Assembly: GCA_947561715.1 (NCBI GenBank)
Contig: OX387201.1
Span: forward strand, 15,266,001 to 15,330,000
From: Ascidia mentula
Taxonomy: Eukaryota; Chordata; Ascidiacea; Phlebobranchia; Ascidiidae
DNA length: 64,000 nt
Direction of reading: 5' to 3'
Positions 22,845 to 36,200 of this stretch are shown piece by piece. Numbering within the stretch: position 1 is the stretch's first letter; the number at the start of each line of letters is the position of its first letter. The position numbers were made by a program, and so were the translations under genes. The notes beneath the pieces are model-generated. The model saw only the letters and a program-made list of their open reading frames with translations, was not told the origin of the DNA and searched no databases.

Positions 22845-22990
22845 TCAAGATCGTTGTAAGTAACACCATAGCTACACTGATAAGACCTGTTAGGTCGAAA
22901 CAGTGGCCCTGACCAAAGCTCACAATAAAAAAAAACCTGTTGGCGTTATTGCTTATACAATATTCTATTTGCAGCATTTCCGTTGACATA
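22845..22990 (+). repeat. Short repeat with hammerhead-like core, at copy B boundary
   Basis: Contains CTGATAAGACCTGTTAGGTC followed by GAAACAGTG (22877-22905): a hammerhead-like order with a perfect 5-bp stem II. An A-rich segment (AATAAAAAAAAA) follows. The same repeat is at 41979-42130, and a related core lies at 54070-54097. The homology block shared by copies B and C starts at this repeat. Confidence 0.5.
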
Positions 22991-23171
22991 AAGGACCAAA
23001 GTAAAAATTCCAGCACTGCTTATGGAAAATTTATCGTTCAGCTGCCGTATGGCTGCTGCAAAATTTAAGTTAAAAACGACACTGATAGGCAACCACTTGA
23101 TTGGAAGTTTTATTAACAAAATGTACAGTCCAGATTACAGAATTATAGTTGATATTGTAATATGGGTATCT

Positions 23172-26100
23172 TTACACAATTTGCGTTTCGCACATGGCTC
23201 CAGTAAACCCGTCCGCACATCCACAAACTCTTCCATCAACTTCATTGTAGCAAGTTCCTCCATTTTGACAAGCAGGTAGAAACTTTTCGGCACCTAAAAA
23301 ATATCAAACATCACCACAGGCAGTAGTTTTAGTTACCGAAGAACATTTGATATCGCGTTGACGCTGGTTTGTCGTTTTTATACCTATTTTGTTTGTATTG
23401 TTTTATTTATTATTACATTAATAAACCATTTATACAACTGCAGTGTAGTCCCAACATCACATTTATTAGCGATGTCTTGATAGTTCATTACGAAAAGTGG
23501 ATGAAAAATAACTTTTCGAGAGGCCACTTATAAAGTTGCAGGTTATTTACACATGTTGTAGCCTTTTCTTAATTACCATAAGTAACAAATGCCTAAACAA
23601 ATCATATCTTCGACAAATTATAACCAAAAAGTACGCACTGAAGTGTGCCGTCCAATACAACTTCACTGTGGTTTGTCCCCAACCAGATTTCGTGATATCA
23701 GTGCGTTTTACTGCTGCCCGGAAGCCCCAAGGAAGCACTTCAAGGACAACTGCACTGAAAGTGTCCCTGTATCTGCTCCAACCTCTCGCAGACACGCTCA
23801 CGTTTGTTGCCACCGAGCTCATGCATCTGCTGTATGCCACATCGATGGATTTAGAGTAAGGGGGAACACGTGTGAGGGATCCGATCCTTTTTCTTCCATT
23901 TGTTCTGATAACTGGAGAATGTACAAACAATAAGTCGGAACTGTTGCCCTGTGTATGCAGCTCAAATAAAAGTATTGTTTTCCTTCAATTAAAGACAAAT
24001 TTTAGGTCCATTGCTTCAACATTATGTGTTTGCAAAAGTTGTAGAAGCATTAGAGGCACTACAACTCAACCTATGTTATAAACTTTCCTAATTGGTGATA
24101 TTTGATATGGTAACTTGCCTATTTCGCAGTTTTTTCCAACTCTGTATTCGTTACATGTACAGTTATAACCGCTATCATATTCCGCACAAGAACTGCCACT
24201 TTGGCATGGGTTTGGGTAACAATGTACCATTGCTGTAAAAAACAGATAGTTTTAAATACAAAAGATATTTATTAATTCAGACTGAAAGAATCTGTATCAT
24301 TAGGACATATTTATCTAGGAAATTCTTGAGTGAAATTATCTTTCGAAAATTTTCGTGACAAAAAATGAGAGGCAGCATATGGTAAAGTAATCGTACCTGC
24401 TTCGCAAAATTCCCCCTTAAATCCTGGACGGCAATGACACTGTCTTCCATCAGCTGTGTTTGTGCATCCAGTTGCATATATGCATGGGTCGCGAAGGTAA
24501 GCGCGCGTTTCTAAAACAGACAGTAGGAAAGATCAGTTGTGGTTAAGCTTAATGATTATTACGATTATTTTACTTGCATATGCCGAAGGTAAAGTATCAT
24601 TTGTAAATAAAACTACTTTCGGAGGGAACGTAGAACAATAGCAAGGTACAATACAGTAGAAAAAAACTGTATTGTATAGTTATGCCATATCTTCTATGTG
24701 ATTTTAAGTTGCCCTACTTATGAATGCTAGTGTCCGCATTGACTTGGATGTAAAATATTTACCAAATATGGCTCTGTATCGCATGTAGATGGTTTGGTCC
24801 CATCCTTCTCCGGGACGATCAGTCCTTTGTACGAGCGCTCGGAATCCCCAAGGATATATATCGAGAATTGTGTGGTTGAAAGTATCGGAATAAGCTGTTG
24901 AGCCGGCAACAGTTGCGTTGACCACATATGCAACACCACTGTAACAACGGTCATAAACAACGGTGACGATTTTTCCGTATGGTGGCCCAGTGACAACTGG
25001 TAACGAAGGTATGTGCTCCAACTTTCGAATGGCTGGTTCTAATCAAAACATAAATTGTCACAAATGGTGCAGTGATTCCTAACATATTTTTTTTGTATTT
25101 GACACAGAACTTTAACGCAACTACATTATTTCGGGTTTGTGATGCAATGCTTGTTTCAGAATTTTGTTTCCACTTTTGGCAACAGAATGAATTAGTCGGA
25201 ATAACTTTAAGCTCTTTCTGAATGCTGAAACAAGCTATGAATAAATATATACTTCAATAGAGTCTGGATTACTTACCAACGTGGCATCTGTCTCCTGTGT
25301 AGGGTTCTGGACAATTACACCTGAAGTAGCTGTAAGAGGGTACACAAGTCCCACCGTTCATACAAGGTGACGACGCGCAATGGGTTTGTCCTAAAAATGC
25401 GTGAAAAACACTTAATTTTGAATTTAAAACTATTCGGAAGCGGTTTTACGTACGAGTTTCGCAATATCGACCAGTTGTACGGATTCGACAATCGCAAATA
25501 CTTCCATTCACAGCGTTAAGGCAAAACCCTCCGTTCTGACACGGGTTGAAAGAAAAGTTCACAGAATCTAAAACCAAATAGTTAAAAATAACCATTGTTC
25601 TGTTCGCGTAGTATGCAAGAAAAAGGAATTCTGCAAACGAAAATTGCCTTAAATATAGGAAATTTTCGACAGAAACATCAAGCAACCTTGGTTATATAGG
25701 AAATGCGGCTAATCACATTTCCCCTTCATTAAAGCATACGATGTTGCCTCAGACATGTTATGGTAATTGATTACACGTAACTTGTATTGTATTTTTGAAA
25801 AAGTGCCAAGGCGTTTTATTACTTGTTCCTGAACTTACTAAAATAAGATTCCACATTAAGGGTAACTGCCTCATAGAGTGGATTGGTTCCTTTGTTCTCT
25901 CTCCAAACTTTCACTTTGAAGCCCCAGCTGTAAGCTTCGTACACATTCACTCCGGCGTTTTGACCGTAACCACTTACACCCGTAGCATTTACTTCGTAAG
26001 GAGCTTCCCTCATGCAGGAGTTGTAGAGAATTACTGCGGTTGTACTCGATGCAGTTGTGTTTTCAAACCTAACGGACGTGCGGTAAACATGGTAACCTGT

Positions 26101-28065
26101 GAAAATTGTTTAAGATTATTTGTGCTGTACTTTGCTGAGAGGTACAGGAAATCTGAATGATACGGTAATTTTGTTAAATGCCACCACGCAAAGAATCCAA
26201 ACAGAAATTATACAACAATAGAAAAGTTGCATAATGAAAGGTGGTAGATTCTAATGCACAAAATCAAGTGCTATAGATGTTGCAAAGGTGACTTCAATAT
26301 TTCTGCAAAATGCTTCTTAAACTACGAAAAAAGTAAATCCGACAAATGTTACCATTGTCACAGTTCTTTCCCCCAGTTTGCCCTGGACAGGAACATTGGT
26401 AATCGTTTTCAAGTTCGGTACAACTTCCTCCGTTGCATGGGTTAGGGTAGCAGTGAATCAAAGCTGATGAAGAATTAAAAAGTTACAATAAATTTTGTCG
26501 AAACTTTTTGGTTGTAATAGTGGCATTTGTTTATAAATTTACTATGTTGCAATTTTGTAGCGCTTTCATATACAGTGATCGAAATATTATCATCACAAAT
26601 TAATTGACCATCCTTACTACGCAATGTATTAGCTGACTTACGAGTTTTGCAGAACTCTCCGACGAACCGTTCAGTACAATGACAAGCTTGTCCGTCCTCA
26701 CTATTGGTGCAAAGTGCTCCATTTAAACAAGGGTTGCTTTCATAATCGTACGAACCTGAACATTAAAAGTTGTCGTTTTAATATTTAAGTGGCAAAATAA
26801 TCTATCCATTATAAGTTACAAAAAGACAAAATCAAAAAACATTCTTACCAAAATAAGCCGTCCATTGCATTTGCACCTCACTTTGTCCCCAATTAGTTTC
26901 GTGGCTCCTCCGTACCATGGATCGAAATCCCCAAGCAAATATTTCGAGAATTTCGACTTCGAAAGTATCGGAGTATCTTGAAGCGCCACTAGCGGTCGCT
27001 GTGACCTCATTAGCAACCCCGCTATAGCAACGATCGTAACTCACAACTATCTCTTTGCCAGGTTCGGACGAATATCTGTGAGACCCTACCCGAGCAGTAC
27101 CTTGTATCCATGGCCCCTCTGGAAGAAAAACTCATTAAATATATTGGAAAGGAACCAACCCGCAGTCAGGAGAGACACGGACAGCAAAAAATTATGTTCT
27201 TATTAAAAAATATTTCGTTATGTGGTTTTAAATATAATGAACCAAAGATATAAAGATTAACAAAACTTGTCACATGTTCTTACGGATATTGCAAGTTTTT
27301 CCTTTCCAGCCTTTCGGGCAATTGCATTCATAACCACCCGCCTGTTCAATACATTCCCCTCTCTGGCATGGATTGGAAAGACAATGAACAAGTCCTAAAA
27401 ATAGGATCGTAAATTCAAGTAAATTATGCTTAACATATTCAGTGCATTTAACGAAGTCAACGTAAACGAAAATTTAAATAGGTTGAGAAAAATGATCTGT
27501 ATTAACCGTTAATAAAATGCAAGCAGTGTTTGAAATTTCACAGCGTATTAATTCGAACTCACGTATTTCACAAAATCTTCCTGTGTACTCCGGTGAACAA
27601 TCGCAAATACGTCCTTCCATGCTATTGCGACAAGTTGCACCATTTTGGCAAGACAACTCCAAACTCGACTTTAAGTCTGCGCCATGAAAGTTTTTCGCTT
27701 TGCTTCACGATATTCTAACACCAGTCCAAACAATTATACTTGAAATTCTAAACAACATTTAGCGTATGTTTCTGTGGCGTTGAGATCCTTACCAAAGACA
27801 GCTGTCCAGGATAGCTGAACCCGACTTTGACCCCAACCTTCTCTAGGTCTGTCGGTTCTTCGCACCACGGCGGTAAAACCCCAAGGTTGGTTATCGGTGA
27901 CGGTGGCGTTGAAAGTATCGCTGTATCGGCTTTCACCGGCCGCTGAAACGTCAACCCTGCTGATATTTTTGTCCTGGCATTCATCGTAAACAACTTTGAT
28001 GATTTTTGAATAGGGTTCCACTCTTTCCTGACTCCCCACTCGCACCGATCCACTCATGCTTATGA
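23172..28065 (-). CDS. Copy B: 5'-truncated WGFR/EGF mosaic gene (exons 11-24)
   Basis: Fourteen exons match the last fourteen of copy C with identical lengths: WGFR 27793-28065; EGF 27563-27676, 27284-27394; WGFR 26849-27118; EGF 26642-26755, 26353-26463; WGFR 25839-26096; EGF 25454-25567, 25277-25390; WGFR 24763-25038; EGF 24397-24510, 24119-24232; WGFR 23639-23911; last EGF 23172-23293, ending in TAA. A polyadenylation signal (AATAAA, plus 23109-23114) follows. No signal peptide or exons 1-10 exist: homology to copy C stops at about 28221, where plus-strand gene D begins. The surviving exons are open and splice sites are intact, so decay is recent or some transcript is still made. EGF 24119-24232 ends with a GC donor (GCAAGT), as in copy C. 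Confidence 0.8.
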
Positions 28066-28221
28066 CTGTAAAATGATTTAGTACGTATCTGAAATGACGA
28101 CTGATACACATTGGGAAAACTATTGAGCCAAATCGCCTCTATGCTAACAAAGCAGAAATAATTTTTAATTGAATAAGGAGATTGTGTAAAAAGCGCTCCA
28201 TAAAATATTTCGTTATGTTTA

Positions 28222-30303
28222 CAGAAATTATTACCGACATGTCGTTCAAACCATAACTGAGTATCGAATCCGCTACTCGGCAATTTTTGGTAAGTACACC
28301 GTTATCCTATTGCATGATTGCCAATTGTGGATCGTATTTCCTTCTGCAGAAAAGTTGATTAGGTTTGTGATCAAATATAAAACCGTTCGTGACTAAAAAC
28401 CAAAATTTGTTCGTATTTAAGAATAGTCCTTACATCTTTCATAGCCTTTACCTTTGTGCATCTCGCACTTACAAGTAATTTAATTAAGATTTCATCAGTG
28501 CAAATGTGTATCGCAGCGTCGACAAACTTTACCGACAATCCCTGCAAAAACAATGCTGAATGCACTGTTACAAACAAGGATGACTTTTTCTGCAACTGTA
28601 CTAAACCATTCCGTGGTCAACTTTGCCAAAAGAGTAAGTTTTTCTGCACTTTTAAACGGTTGATCACTTTTTAGCAATTAATTTTGTCCAGAGATAATTA
28701 AATGCTCATCACGACCGTGCCGAAACGGTGGTACATGCAACGACACGGAAATAGGTTACAGGTGCACGTGCAAAGATGGTTATAAAGGATCGCATTGTGC
28801 ACGAGGTAAATGGGTTGGTATAAAAAATACAATATTTGTATTTATGTGATAGTGTGTCGCGAAATCATGTTAACATCACAAATAAATGAAACCAAACATG
28901 TTTCGGTTCATTTTAATTTGCCATGAGTTCTTGCAAATAGGTTGATTAGTCACCAAATATCGACAACGCATTATAACACACCAATTAGCATGATAAGTTA
29001 TACACCACTGTCAATTAAAGTTCATTAAACTTAAAAAAAATTGCATTTAATTGCATTAAAAAACAAATGAATGTTTTAAATTTTTCAAGTGTTTAAGGTT
29101 CGGATTTGTCAACAGGGAGCGTCTAATAACCTGTGAATTAACATTTCTACGTTGCGATTCACGCGTCTCTAAAAATGGGTACTAACGTAAATAAAGGTCA
29201 ACGACAATCACCGTAAAAAAATTTTAAATTTGGGATGTTTTGAAAAAATATAAGCATTGTAAAAAAAAAATTTCAAACCTGTTTTTACGTTATTGATATT
29301 TACAAACTGTGTAAAAGCTTAAAAATAACGCGTCTGGTCATTTTTTTCTTTAGTTCGATTTACCGGAAATTATTCATTGGAAATAAAATCGGGTCGGGTT
29401 GCCTCAACAACAGTTAATGTTGTTTACGACGACTGCCATAACCGATTGGCGAAGGAGATCCAGGCGGAAGCTTTCATCAACAAATCTGCCAACCTGTTTT
29501 TAAATGTGGAAAATGTTCAAGTCCAACCGTGGGGATTCACCGCTGATGTTCGACGAAAAGATGGCCGAAGTAGTTGGGGCACATACAGGATATATATCAA
29601 TTACATTGCATGGTTTGGTGAGTATTTTGTTTTTGCGGAGGTCCTCAATTGATCAATTTTTAGGCAAGATTTGTTGGCACTTGCGCGGAATAGTATTTTA
29701 AAAAAAATTTGAGGGAAAAACATATAGAAATGAAATATTCGTCTATCACACCAACATATCCGCACTTATTTTATTTGAACTGATTTTCACATTTAAACAA
29801 CTGCTCTTGGTATTACTAGACGATAGAAGTACCCAGAGTGAGATGTGCTATAATGGTGGAAGATGTGAAAACGTATTAAATGGACCCATCTGCCATTGTA
29901 AACCTGGATTTATAGGAAGACAGTGCAAAAAAGGTAAATGGCCAAACACAATAAATCAAATTCTCACCAAAATTTAAACCCATGTTTGTTAAATTGCTAT
30001 GAGCTAATTGTGCACTTTAGTTGACCATTGCCTAAGCAATCCATGTTACAACGGTGGAAAATGTCAAAATGATGAAAAAACTGGATTTACATGTGAATGT
30101 CTTGATGGATTTGTTGGAGTCAAATGTTCTGTTGGTTAGTTTTTTACTGAAGGAATCACACCAACGATGTCTTAAATCGTTCTGTTCCAAACGCACATTG
30201 TCTCACAAGGTTGTATTTTTTTACAGATGTAGCTGCTTTGAAAAAATCATCATATTCCTCTGACACGATTGACGTCGACAAATCGAAAGATATGCTTTAT
30301 TAA
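28222..30303 (+). CDS. Gene D: divergent WGFR/EGF relative, 5'-truncated
   Basis: Plus-strand exons: the end of a WGFR exon (to 28289; ..[10 protein letters not shown]), EGF 28499-28633, EGF 28692-28805, WGFR 29354-29617 ([20 protein letters not shown]), EGF 29820-29933, EGF 30021-30134, and a tail exon 30227-30303 ([13 protein letters not shown]..) ending in TAA. An AATAAA lies at 30417-30422. All junctions are phase 1 with good GT-AG sites. The order WGFR-EGF-EGF is the same as in copies A-C, but sequence identity is low and the C-terminal tail is unique, so D is an old paralogue. Its 5' part is lost at the head-to-head junction with copy B (about 28221). No start codon or leader is visible nearby. 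Whether it is transcribed is unknown. Confidence 0.75.
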
Positions 30304-31069
30304 CACGACTTCGAGCGTTTGCTATCCACACTCAATGTATAAAACCGATTAGTGTATTTCGTATGATTTGTGTGTCCGTTGTCTGTCACATGTACATTGA
30401 GCTCCAGTTCTACTTGAATAAATAGTAATGCATTTCACGTTTCGCGAAAAAAATTGTCGAAACACTATTTTGGTTAGGTACACATCTCACGGATTTACAC
30501 ATAATTTTAGGAAGAAAAAGACTGGCCCATACTGTTGTTAACATTGTCATGTTTAAAAGAAGACGTTTCGGCAAAAACTTATGCCATCATCAGTTAGAAT
30601 GACGCGGTTGGTGTAGCTCCATCATTATAAGGAGCGGACCTGACGAACGTCACAGATAAGGCTCGCGCGGGTGGTGACGTCATGTTGTTATCGGCCACAC
30701 ACCACTTGAGGGCGCAGTATGCGACGCAAACCGCAAAAATACACAATAAACAGCATGTTTCTTTTGTGTTTTATGCCTTTTTTTGTGTACTTTTCCGTTT
30801 TGCGTCTTCTTAGCTCTATTTCTTAGTATTCTTTGTCTCGCAATCGCAGCAATTATCTTTTTGTTTGTGCCGCGACTATGATATCGCCCTATATATTTGC
30901 GACTCTTTCCACAAAATATCAGAGATCATGGTTTTCGGTCTAACAGATCACAAAGTGATCTCACAGATCTTGGCTTTTGGGCTCATAGATCATAACATCA
31001 ATCCACCAGACCAAACTTAGTCCAAAAACAGAGACCATCGGTGACGCGACCTACAGCCAACATAATGTC
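30304..31069. other. Intergenic: hairpin-arm repeat and unassigned sequence
   Basis: Holds the 3' UTR of gene D, then a single arm of the hairpin repeat (30510-30600; on the minus strand CTGATGA at 30587-30593 and GAAAC at 30565-30569). After this come about 450 bases with higher local GC in which I recognise nothing. Confidence 0.5.
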
Positions 31070-31390
31070 AGAAAAAGTAAGTTGCTACGTCGTAAGGCGG
31101 CCGAGTAACCCGCTTTCATACTTTTGTCAACTAACATCCCTCTGGTCAGAACGAGACTCCTCGTGACAGTCTTGATGTTGGGTTTCGCAGAGATACAATT
31201 TCATCAAAACCTTCCGACAAAACATTTCTTCGCGCCCCTTCAAGTACTTTATTACACGACATGCTTTGCAAAACATTAGCAATAGACACCCACGCAACAT
31301 GTAACAACTTGAAACAACCTCCGGACATAGCGGTATGTCTGTACTTGCCCGGTGCGATAGCCAGCAAAATCAGCATTATATTTAGGACGG
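31070..31390. repeat. Dispersed repeat fragments shared with both copy flanks
   Basis: 31085-31145 (GGCCGAGTAACCCGC.., CAACTAACATCCCTCTGG) recurs at 53095-53170. The minus strand of 31230-31310 shares GCGTGGGTGTCTATTGCTAA with 19470-19500 and 51465-51490. These look like pieces of one interspersed repeat family. No reliable reading frame. Confidence 0.45.
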
Positions 31391-31639
31391 GGATATTAAA
31401 CTAGGATTTTGATCATCAGAAAGGAAATTACTTTTGTGATGCTGTTGTAGTTTCTAAAAAGATTATTGGTGCCATGAATACAATTGCATTATTTCGGTAA
31501 GAACGGATTTGTGCATACAACAGTATATCTTGGAAATATCAACTTAAATAGCGCATACAAATAAATTAAAAAATGCTGTTTCAACTGTTCACTTGTTATT
31601 GCATAAGCTGCTGTAATGTCGCAAAAGTCGCGAACAGTT

Positions 31640-32365
31640 TAAACATAATTTTTTGGACTGGTGTTAAATATCGTGAAGCTAAAGTCGAATTTGGGGATGT
31701 CTTGCCAAAATGGCGCAAATGGTGGGAACAGCGTGGAAGATGGCATATTGTATTGTTCATCAGAATACACAGGAGTATTCTGGGAAATACGTGAGTTCAA
31801 TTATTTAATTAATATCATGACATTTTTGAATATTGCTTTAATTGCTTTCAAACAACGGTAAGAACAAATACAGATAATTCTTCTCTACCAATTTCATTTT
31901 TGCCTTCGTCAAATGTATTGGAAGAAGATGTAAAGCATAATTTACTGAACTCTACGCTCCTATTTTTAGGACTTGTTCATTGTCTTTCTAACCCATGCCA
32001 TAGAGGTGAATGTATTGAACAGACAGGTGGTTATGAATGCATAATTGCCCGAATGGCTGGAAAGGAAAAAACGACATCCGTAAGAACGTGCAACATATTT
32101 TGCAGTTCCAGGTATTTATGCTTCTTTATATTACATTCGTAAAACGATTTTTTTTAATGAAATTTTTTTTAAGTTTTGCGGTAACCATGTCCGTCCTGAC
32201 TGCGGGTTGGCTCCTTTACAATATATTTAATGAGTTTTTCTTCCAGAGGGGCCATGGATACAAGGTACTGGGTAGGGTCTCACAGATATTCGTCCGAACC
32301 TGGCAAAGAGATAGTTTTGAGTTACGATCGTTGCTATAGCGGGGTTGCTAATGACGTCACGTTAG
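31640..32365 (+). pseudogene. Decayed inverted fragment of the WGFR/EGF family
   Basis: Reads on the plus strand in the order seen on the minus strand at 14830-14140: an EGF relic (MSCQNGANGG.. at about 31695), a second EGF relic (GLVHCLSNPCHRGECIEQ at about 31970) and the start of a WGFR exon (SYDRCYSGVA at about 32320). Stops and shifts interrupt all three and splice sites are partly lost, for example the cysteine pattern breaks after YEC at 32040. It is a dead inverted copy of exons 12-14. Confidence 0.75.
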
Positions 32366-32594
32366 TTGATAATGGTCAAGTGTGGTGATTATATTACAAT
32401 ATATCACTATGTAACCACAAAAGCAAAATTTGTTCTTGAAAACTCAGCAAGATCCGTGTTAATAAATTACCGTTTTTGTAGTTGATATCACGTTTAACTT
32501 TGTTTACCAGAGCAAAATCTGCCTCAATGGAAAATCAGAATTTGGTATCGAAGGAACACTTCTTTTTTTGACATATTTTTTTTTCTTTTTAAAG

Positions 32595-32808
32595 GTCCAA
32601 AATATCTCCATCGTTTGTCAAAACTGAGAAACTTGCTATACCCAAGTTGATGAAAGAGTTATATGTACAGATGGACCGTGCATTTGATGGGAATAAATCG
32701 GATGGTTATCAACAACCCTGCGCCAAACTTAATGCAAACACATTTGAAATGATACATATACTAAAATCAACCGTTTGCACCAAAACATTCGTTCAAGACG
32801 ATGTCTGA
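32595..32808 (+). CDS. Possible terminal exon of an unrecognised gene
   Basis: After a pyrimidine-rich acceptor (TTTTCTTTTTAAAG) there is a 70-codon open stretch starting SKISPSFVKTEK and ending KTFVQDDV and a TGA at 32806-32808. An AATAAA-like signal follows near 32836. The composition is protein-like and hydrophilic, with two cysteines. I cannot identify it or find the preceding exon with confidence; an open stretch lies at about 32513-32600 after TTTACCAG. It could also be a transposon remnant. Confidence 0.3.
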
Positions 32809-33229
32809 TTTTCGTGTTGGTTTCTATTCAACAATAATAAACACAACATAATGTTTTCAACATATTCAACAACCATGTTATGTAATTGTTTGCTTTTTCC
32901 ACGTTTCCACAAAAGTATGGACATTGCTGATGGCTGCTTCAAAATTTTAAGTAACTTTTCTATTAGAAATTTATCGCAAGTGTGTAACGTTTGTGAAGGT
33001 TAAGTAGATAATTAGGAAGCCAAAACACACCGGGTGGTTTCATATAAATATGTCATTCTATGTAGGCTTATATAGCAAACAATGATTCATCAAAACAAAG
33101 GGCGCAACTAGAGCCATGAAAATTGATTGATTGATTTAACAGTCACTGTATATACATATATGTACAAACATTCGACCAAAAGTTATTCTGGAAAACACAA
33201 AATATTACAAAGGGAGTCAACGGGCTTGC

Positions 33230-36200
33230 TTAGGTGTTGTTTGCCGGGGGATTTTCGATCTCTTCCAACAACATGTCCGAATTGCGTTTAGATGTTGCGT
33301 TGCGTTTAGACGAACCGCTTCCGGAGGTAACAAACTTATCCGACGTCTTCCTGCTGATATATCGTTTGGTCTCGTCAAACCTATCAGCGATAATATTGGA
33401 GTAAAGTATCGGGTTTAGGGCGCTGTTTATTGGCAGAAGGATGCAGGCGCTTGCCACGTATGCTTCTGTGGGCATCTTGACACCTGCCAAGCTCAAATAA
33501 CCCATGATACAAACTGGAATCCAGCAGCAAAAATCAGTTGCGATAAGTCGGAATATTCTCCTCTGTAACCTTGTACTGGTGTTCGAACTCTTTGAGTTTT
33601 TCATACGGTTGCTCGCCTTATAAATGTAGCAGTAAACGGCAAAGATGTAGAAGAACATTAGAAAATTGATGGTGATAATAAGGGCTGAATATTCCCAGCC
33701 TCGTTCGTCACTCGTTGCAAACAGACGAGGCAAACACACACTTGTTTCACCGTAATAACCGAATTCGCCGCGTATCGAGATGGGAAATGCATCGGAGACA
33801 ATGTGTTTTGCTTCCGACCATCTTAAAACGACCTTGTTTGAGATATTGCTGGCGAGTTGTAGCATTGTCTCTACATTTATATCCTGAGAACCAAAGAAGT
33901 AATTGGAAAACCATACGGTTGTTTGAAAGTACTCAATTTTGAACTTGATCAGTGGAAGTACTGCTATGATCACAGCAAAACCCCATGCCAGAAACGTTGT
34001 GAGGATGGCTACGGTTTTAAATTCGATTTGGCGTCCAAGCATAGGATTGTGAACCGTAGATAACCTGAATGTTGTCATTGCGGTCATGACAAAAGCGGAC
34101 GCCTCGCAGGACGTAATAGCCAGGGCGCCCAGACTCGAACAGCTCCAACTGGTTCTCCAGACGCGGTCGTGAATGCAGTACGAGCCTTTGAAGGAAACCC
34201 CAACCGACACTACGCTTAAGAGATATACACCCATAAGAAAATCAGCAACGGAGAGGTTGAGAATGAACATGTTGTTGCATTTTGTTATGGTATTCATAGA
34301 ATTTGCCTGGTACAAGATTTTTGCTGTTGTCAGGAAAACTGCAGAGTTTCCAATAATTGCCAACATGCCCATAATCCAGAAAAATGCTCTAAAAACTAAA
34401 CTGGCGATCATTTCGTATCGGTTTGAAAATGTTGTAAGACATTCGTCGCTGCCATCCTGACAGTTTGTGATGCCATTCTCCACAAACTTTATATCGATGG
34501 AATATACATTGCCCGAGAAGCATTTAAATCGTGTACTGCGGCAGAGCTGAACGGCCTCGTCACTTCCATCATTGCAGTCAAAAACTCCATCACAAACTAA
34601 ACCAGAAGAGATATTTTGTTTTCGGTTCGCGCATTCCATCCATTTCCCTTTGCACAGAGTAGTTGCCTCATCTGATTCGTCGTCGCAATCCACAAAACCG
34701 TCGCAAACCCTTGACAGTGCGATGTTAACGTTATTGATGTTATGAATGCAGTAAAATCGTGAAGCGTTGCAGTATTGTTCTCCTTGCAGTGCGCATTGTG
34801 GGCTGATACCATCGATCCCGAACGTTTTTTCGACCACCCCATTGCAAAAACGAACTTTGGTGTCGATTTTGGACCGTTGCCACAGGGTCTTAATGCTTCG
34901 TACACACGAAGTTTGACAAAAGGCTGGTGGATTGGGACAATCACTACATTCGTCCTCGAACAATTTACACTCTGGATTTCCGTCGCATTTTCTTACCATT
35001 TCGAAGCCATTCCATGTCAGGCACTGCATAAATTTATCTGCAGTTTTGCTGCAACTACAGTATTTAGTGTTATAACCAGTGCAGTCTACTTTTGGGTTGC
35101 ACAAGGCCTCTGTCATGTTCACACAGCTCGCATTGCATCGTATCTGTCCGGTGGGACATGAGCCACGTATTTCGTTGCAAATTGTCATATTTTTGCAAAA
35201 GCATTCGTCCGACAAATCGTAACAGTCAGCAATGCCATCGCAAACCTGACTTGGCGAAATCATTAAACGGCGGTCCAGGCACTGAAAGCATCTGAATTCA
35301 CCTTCGACGAAACATAAATCCGATCGGTCGGCACAGTTTGGCAAGGAGTCGTAAAGATTCGCTTGCGGCAAACTACAGACAGATTTCCTGGTCGTGCCAG
35401 AGCAGCGAAATCCAAATCTTTCGCACCGTTCGTCGCTGTCATCGTTGCAGGATGATCCGACCGCACTGTTATCATCGCAGAAGTATTTGTTATCAATAAA
35501 ATTTCCGTCTTGACATTGAAAGAGTTCTTTGCGTTGTTTGCCCATACCAGTGATATACCTTTTACCACTGACGCAAACTTCTTCATCAGGCGAGCATCGG
35601 TAGTTGTATAATGTGCTGATTAAAATACCTTTTCCAGTGACGTTATAATAAGATTGTGACTGATCACAATTAAACACAGTGACTTCATTTCCACACCAAG
35701 CTGGTGTCGCCTTGCAGGAATGGTGAAGGGATTCCAGTTGAGTGCAGTTAAGCTCATCTGTCCAGTCCCCACAGTCGTTGACGCCGTTGCAAACTTTTTC
35801 ATGATTGATACATCCACTCAAAGGGCACTTGTTGCTATAGCAACCGCATTGGAATTTGGCACACGTACAGTTCATCTCGTCCTCCGCTTGCGGACAATCC
35901 TGACTCCCGTCGCATCTCCGTTTCATGTCGATGCATCCTTTGATACTTCCACAGCCGCCAGGTTGTTTGTAGCAATTGCAAGCAAACTTGTTCGCTTTGC
36001 ACGTGCAGTTTCTTTCGTCACTCCAATCACCACATTCTGATTTTCCGCTACATTTGAAAAGAAATCCCCATGGTAAACAGCCTGGAGATTTCGTGCAATT
36101 GAGAGTGGAATAACAATCACACTCAAAATAACCTTCGCCGCAACTGCAGTTTCTTTCATCCGACCAATCGCGACAATCGTTGTAGCCATCGCAGACTTTT

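Noticed and set aside
25795-26160. 121-codon plus-strand frame
   Set aside because: Antisense shadow of the WGFR exon 25839-26096 of copy B.
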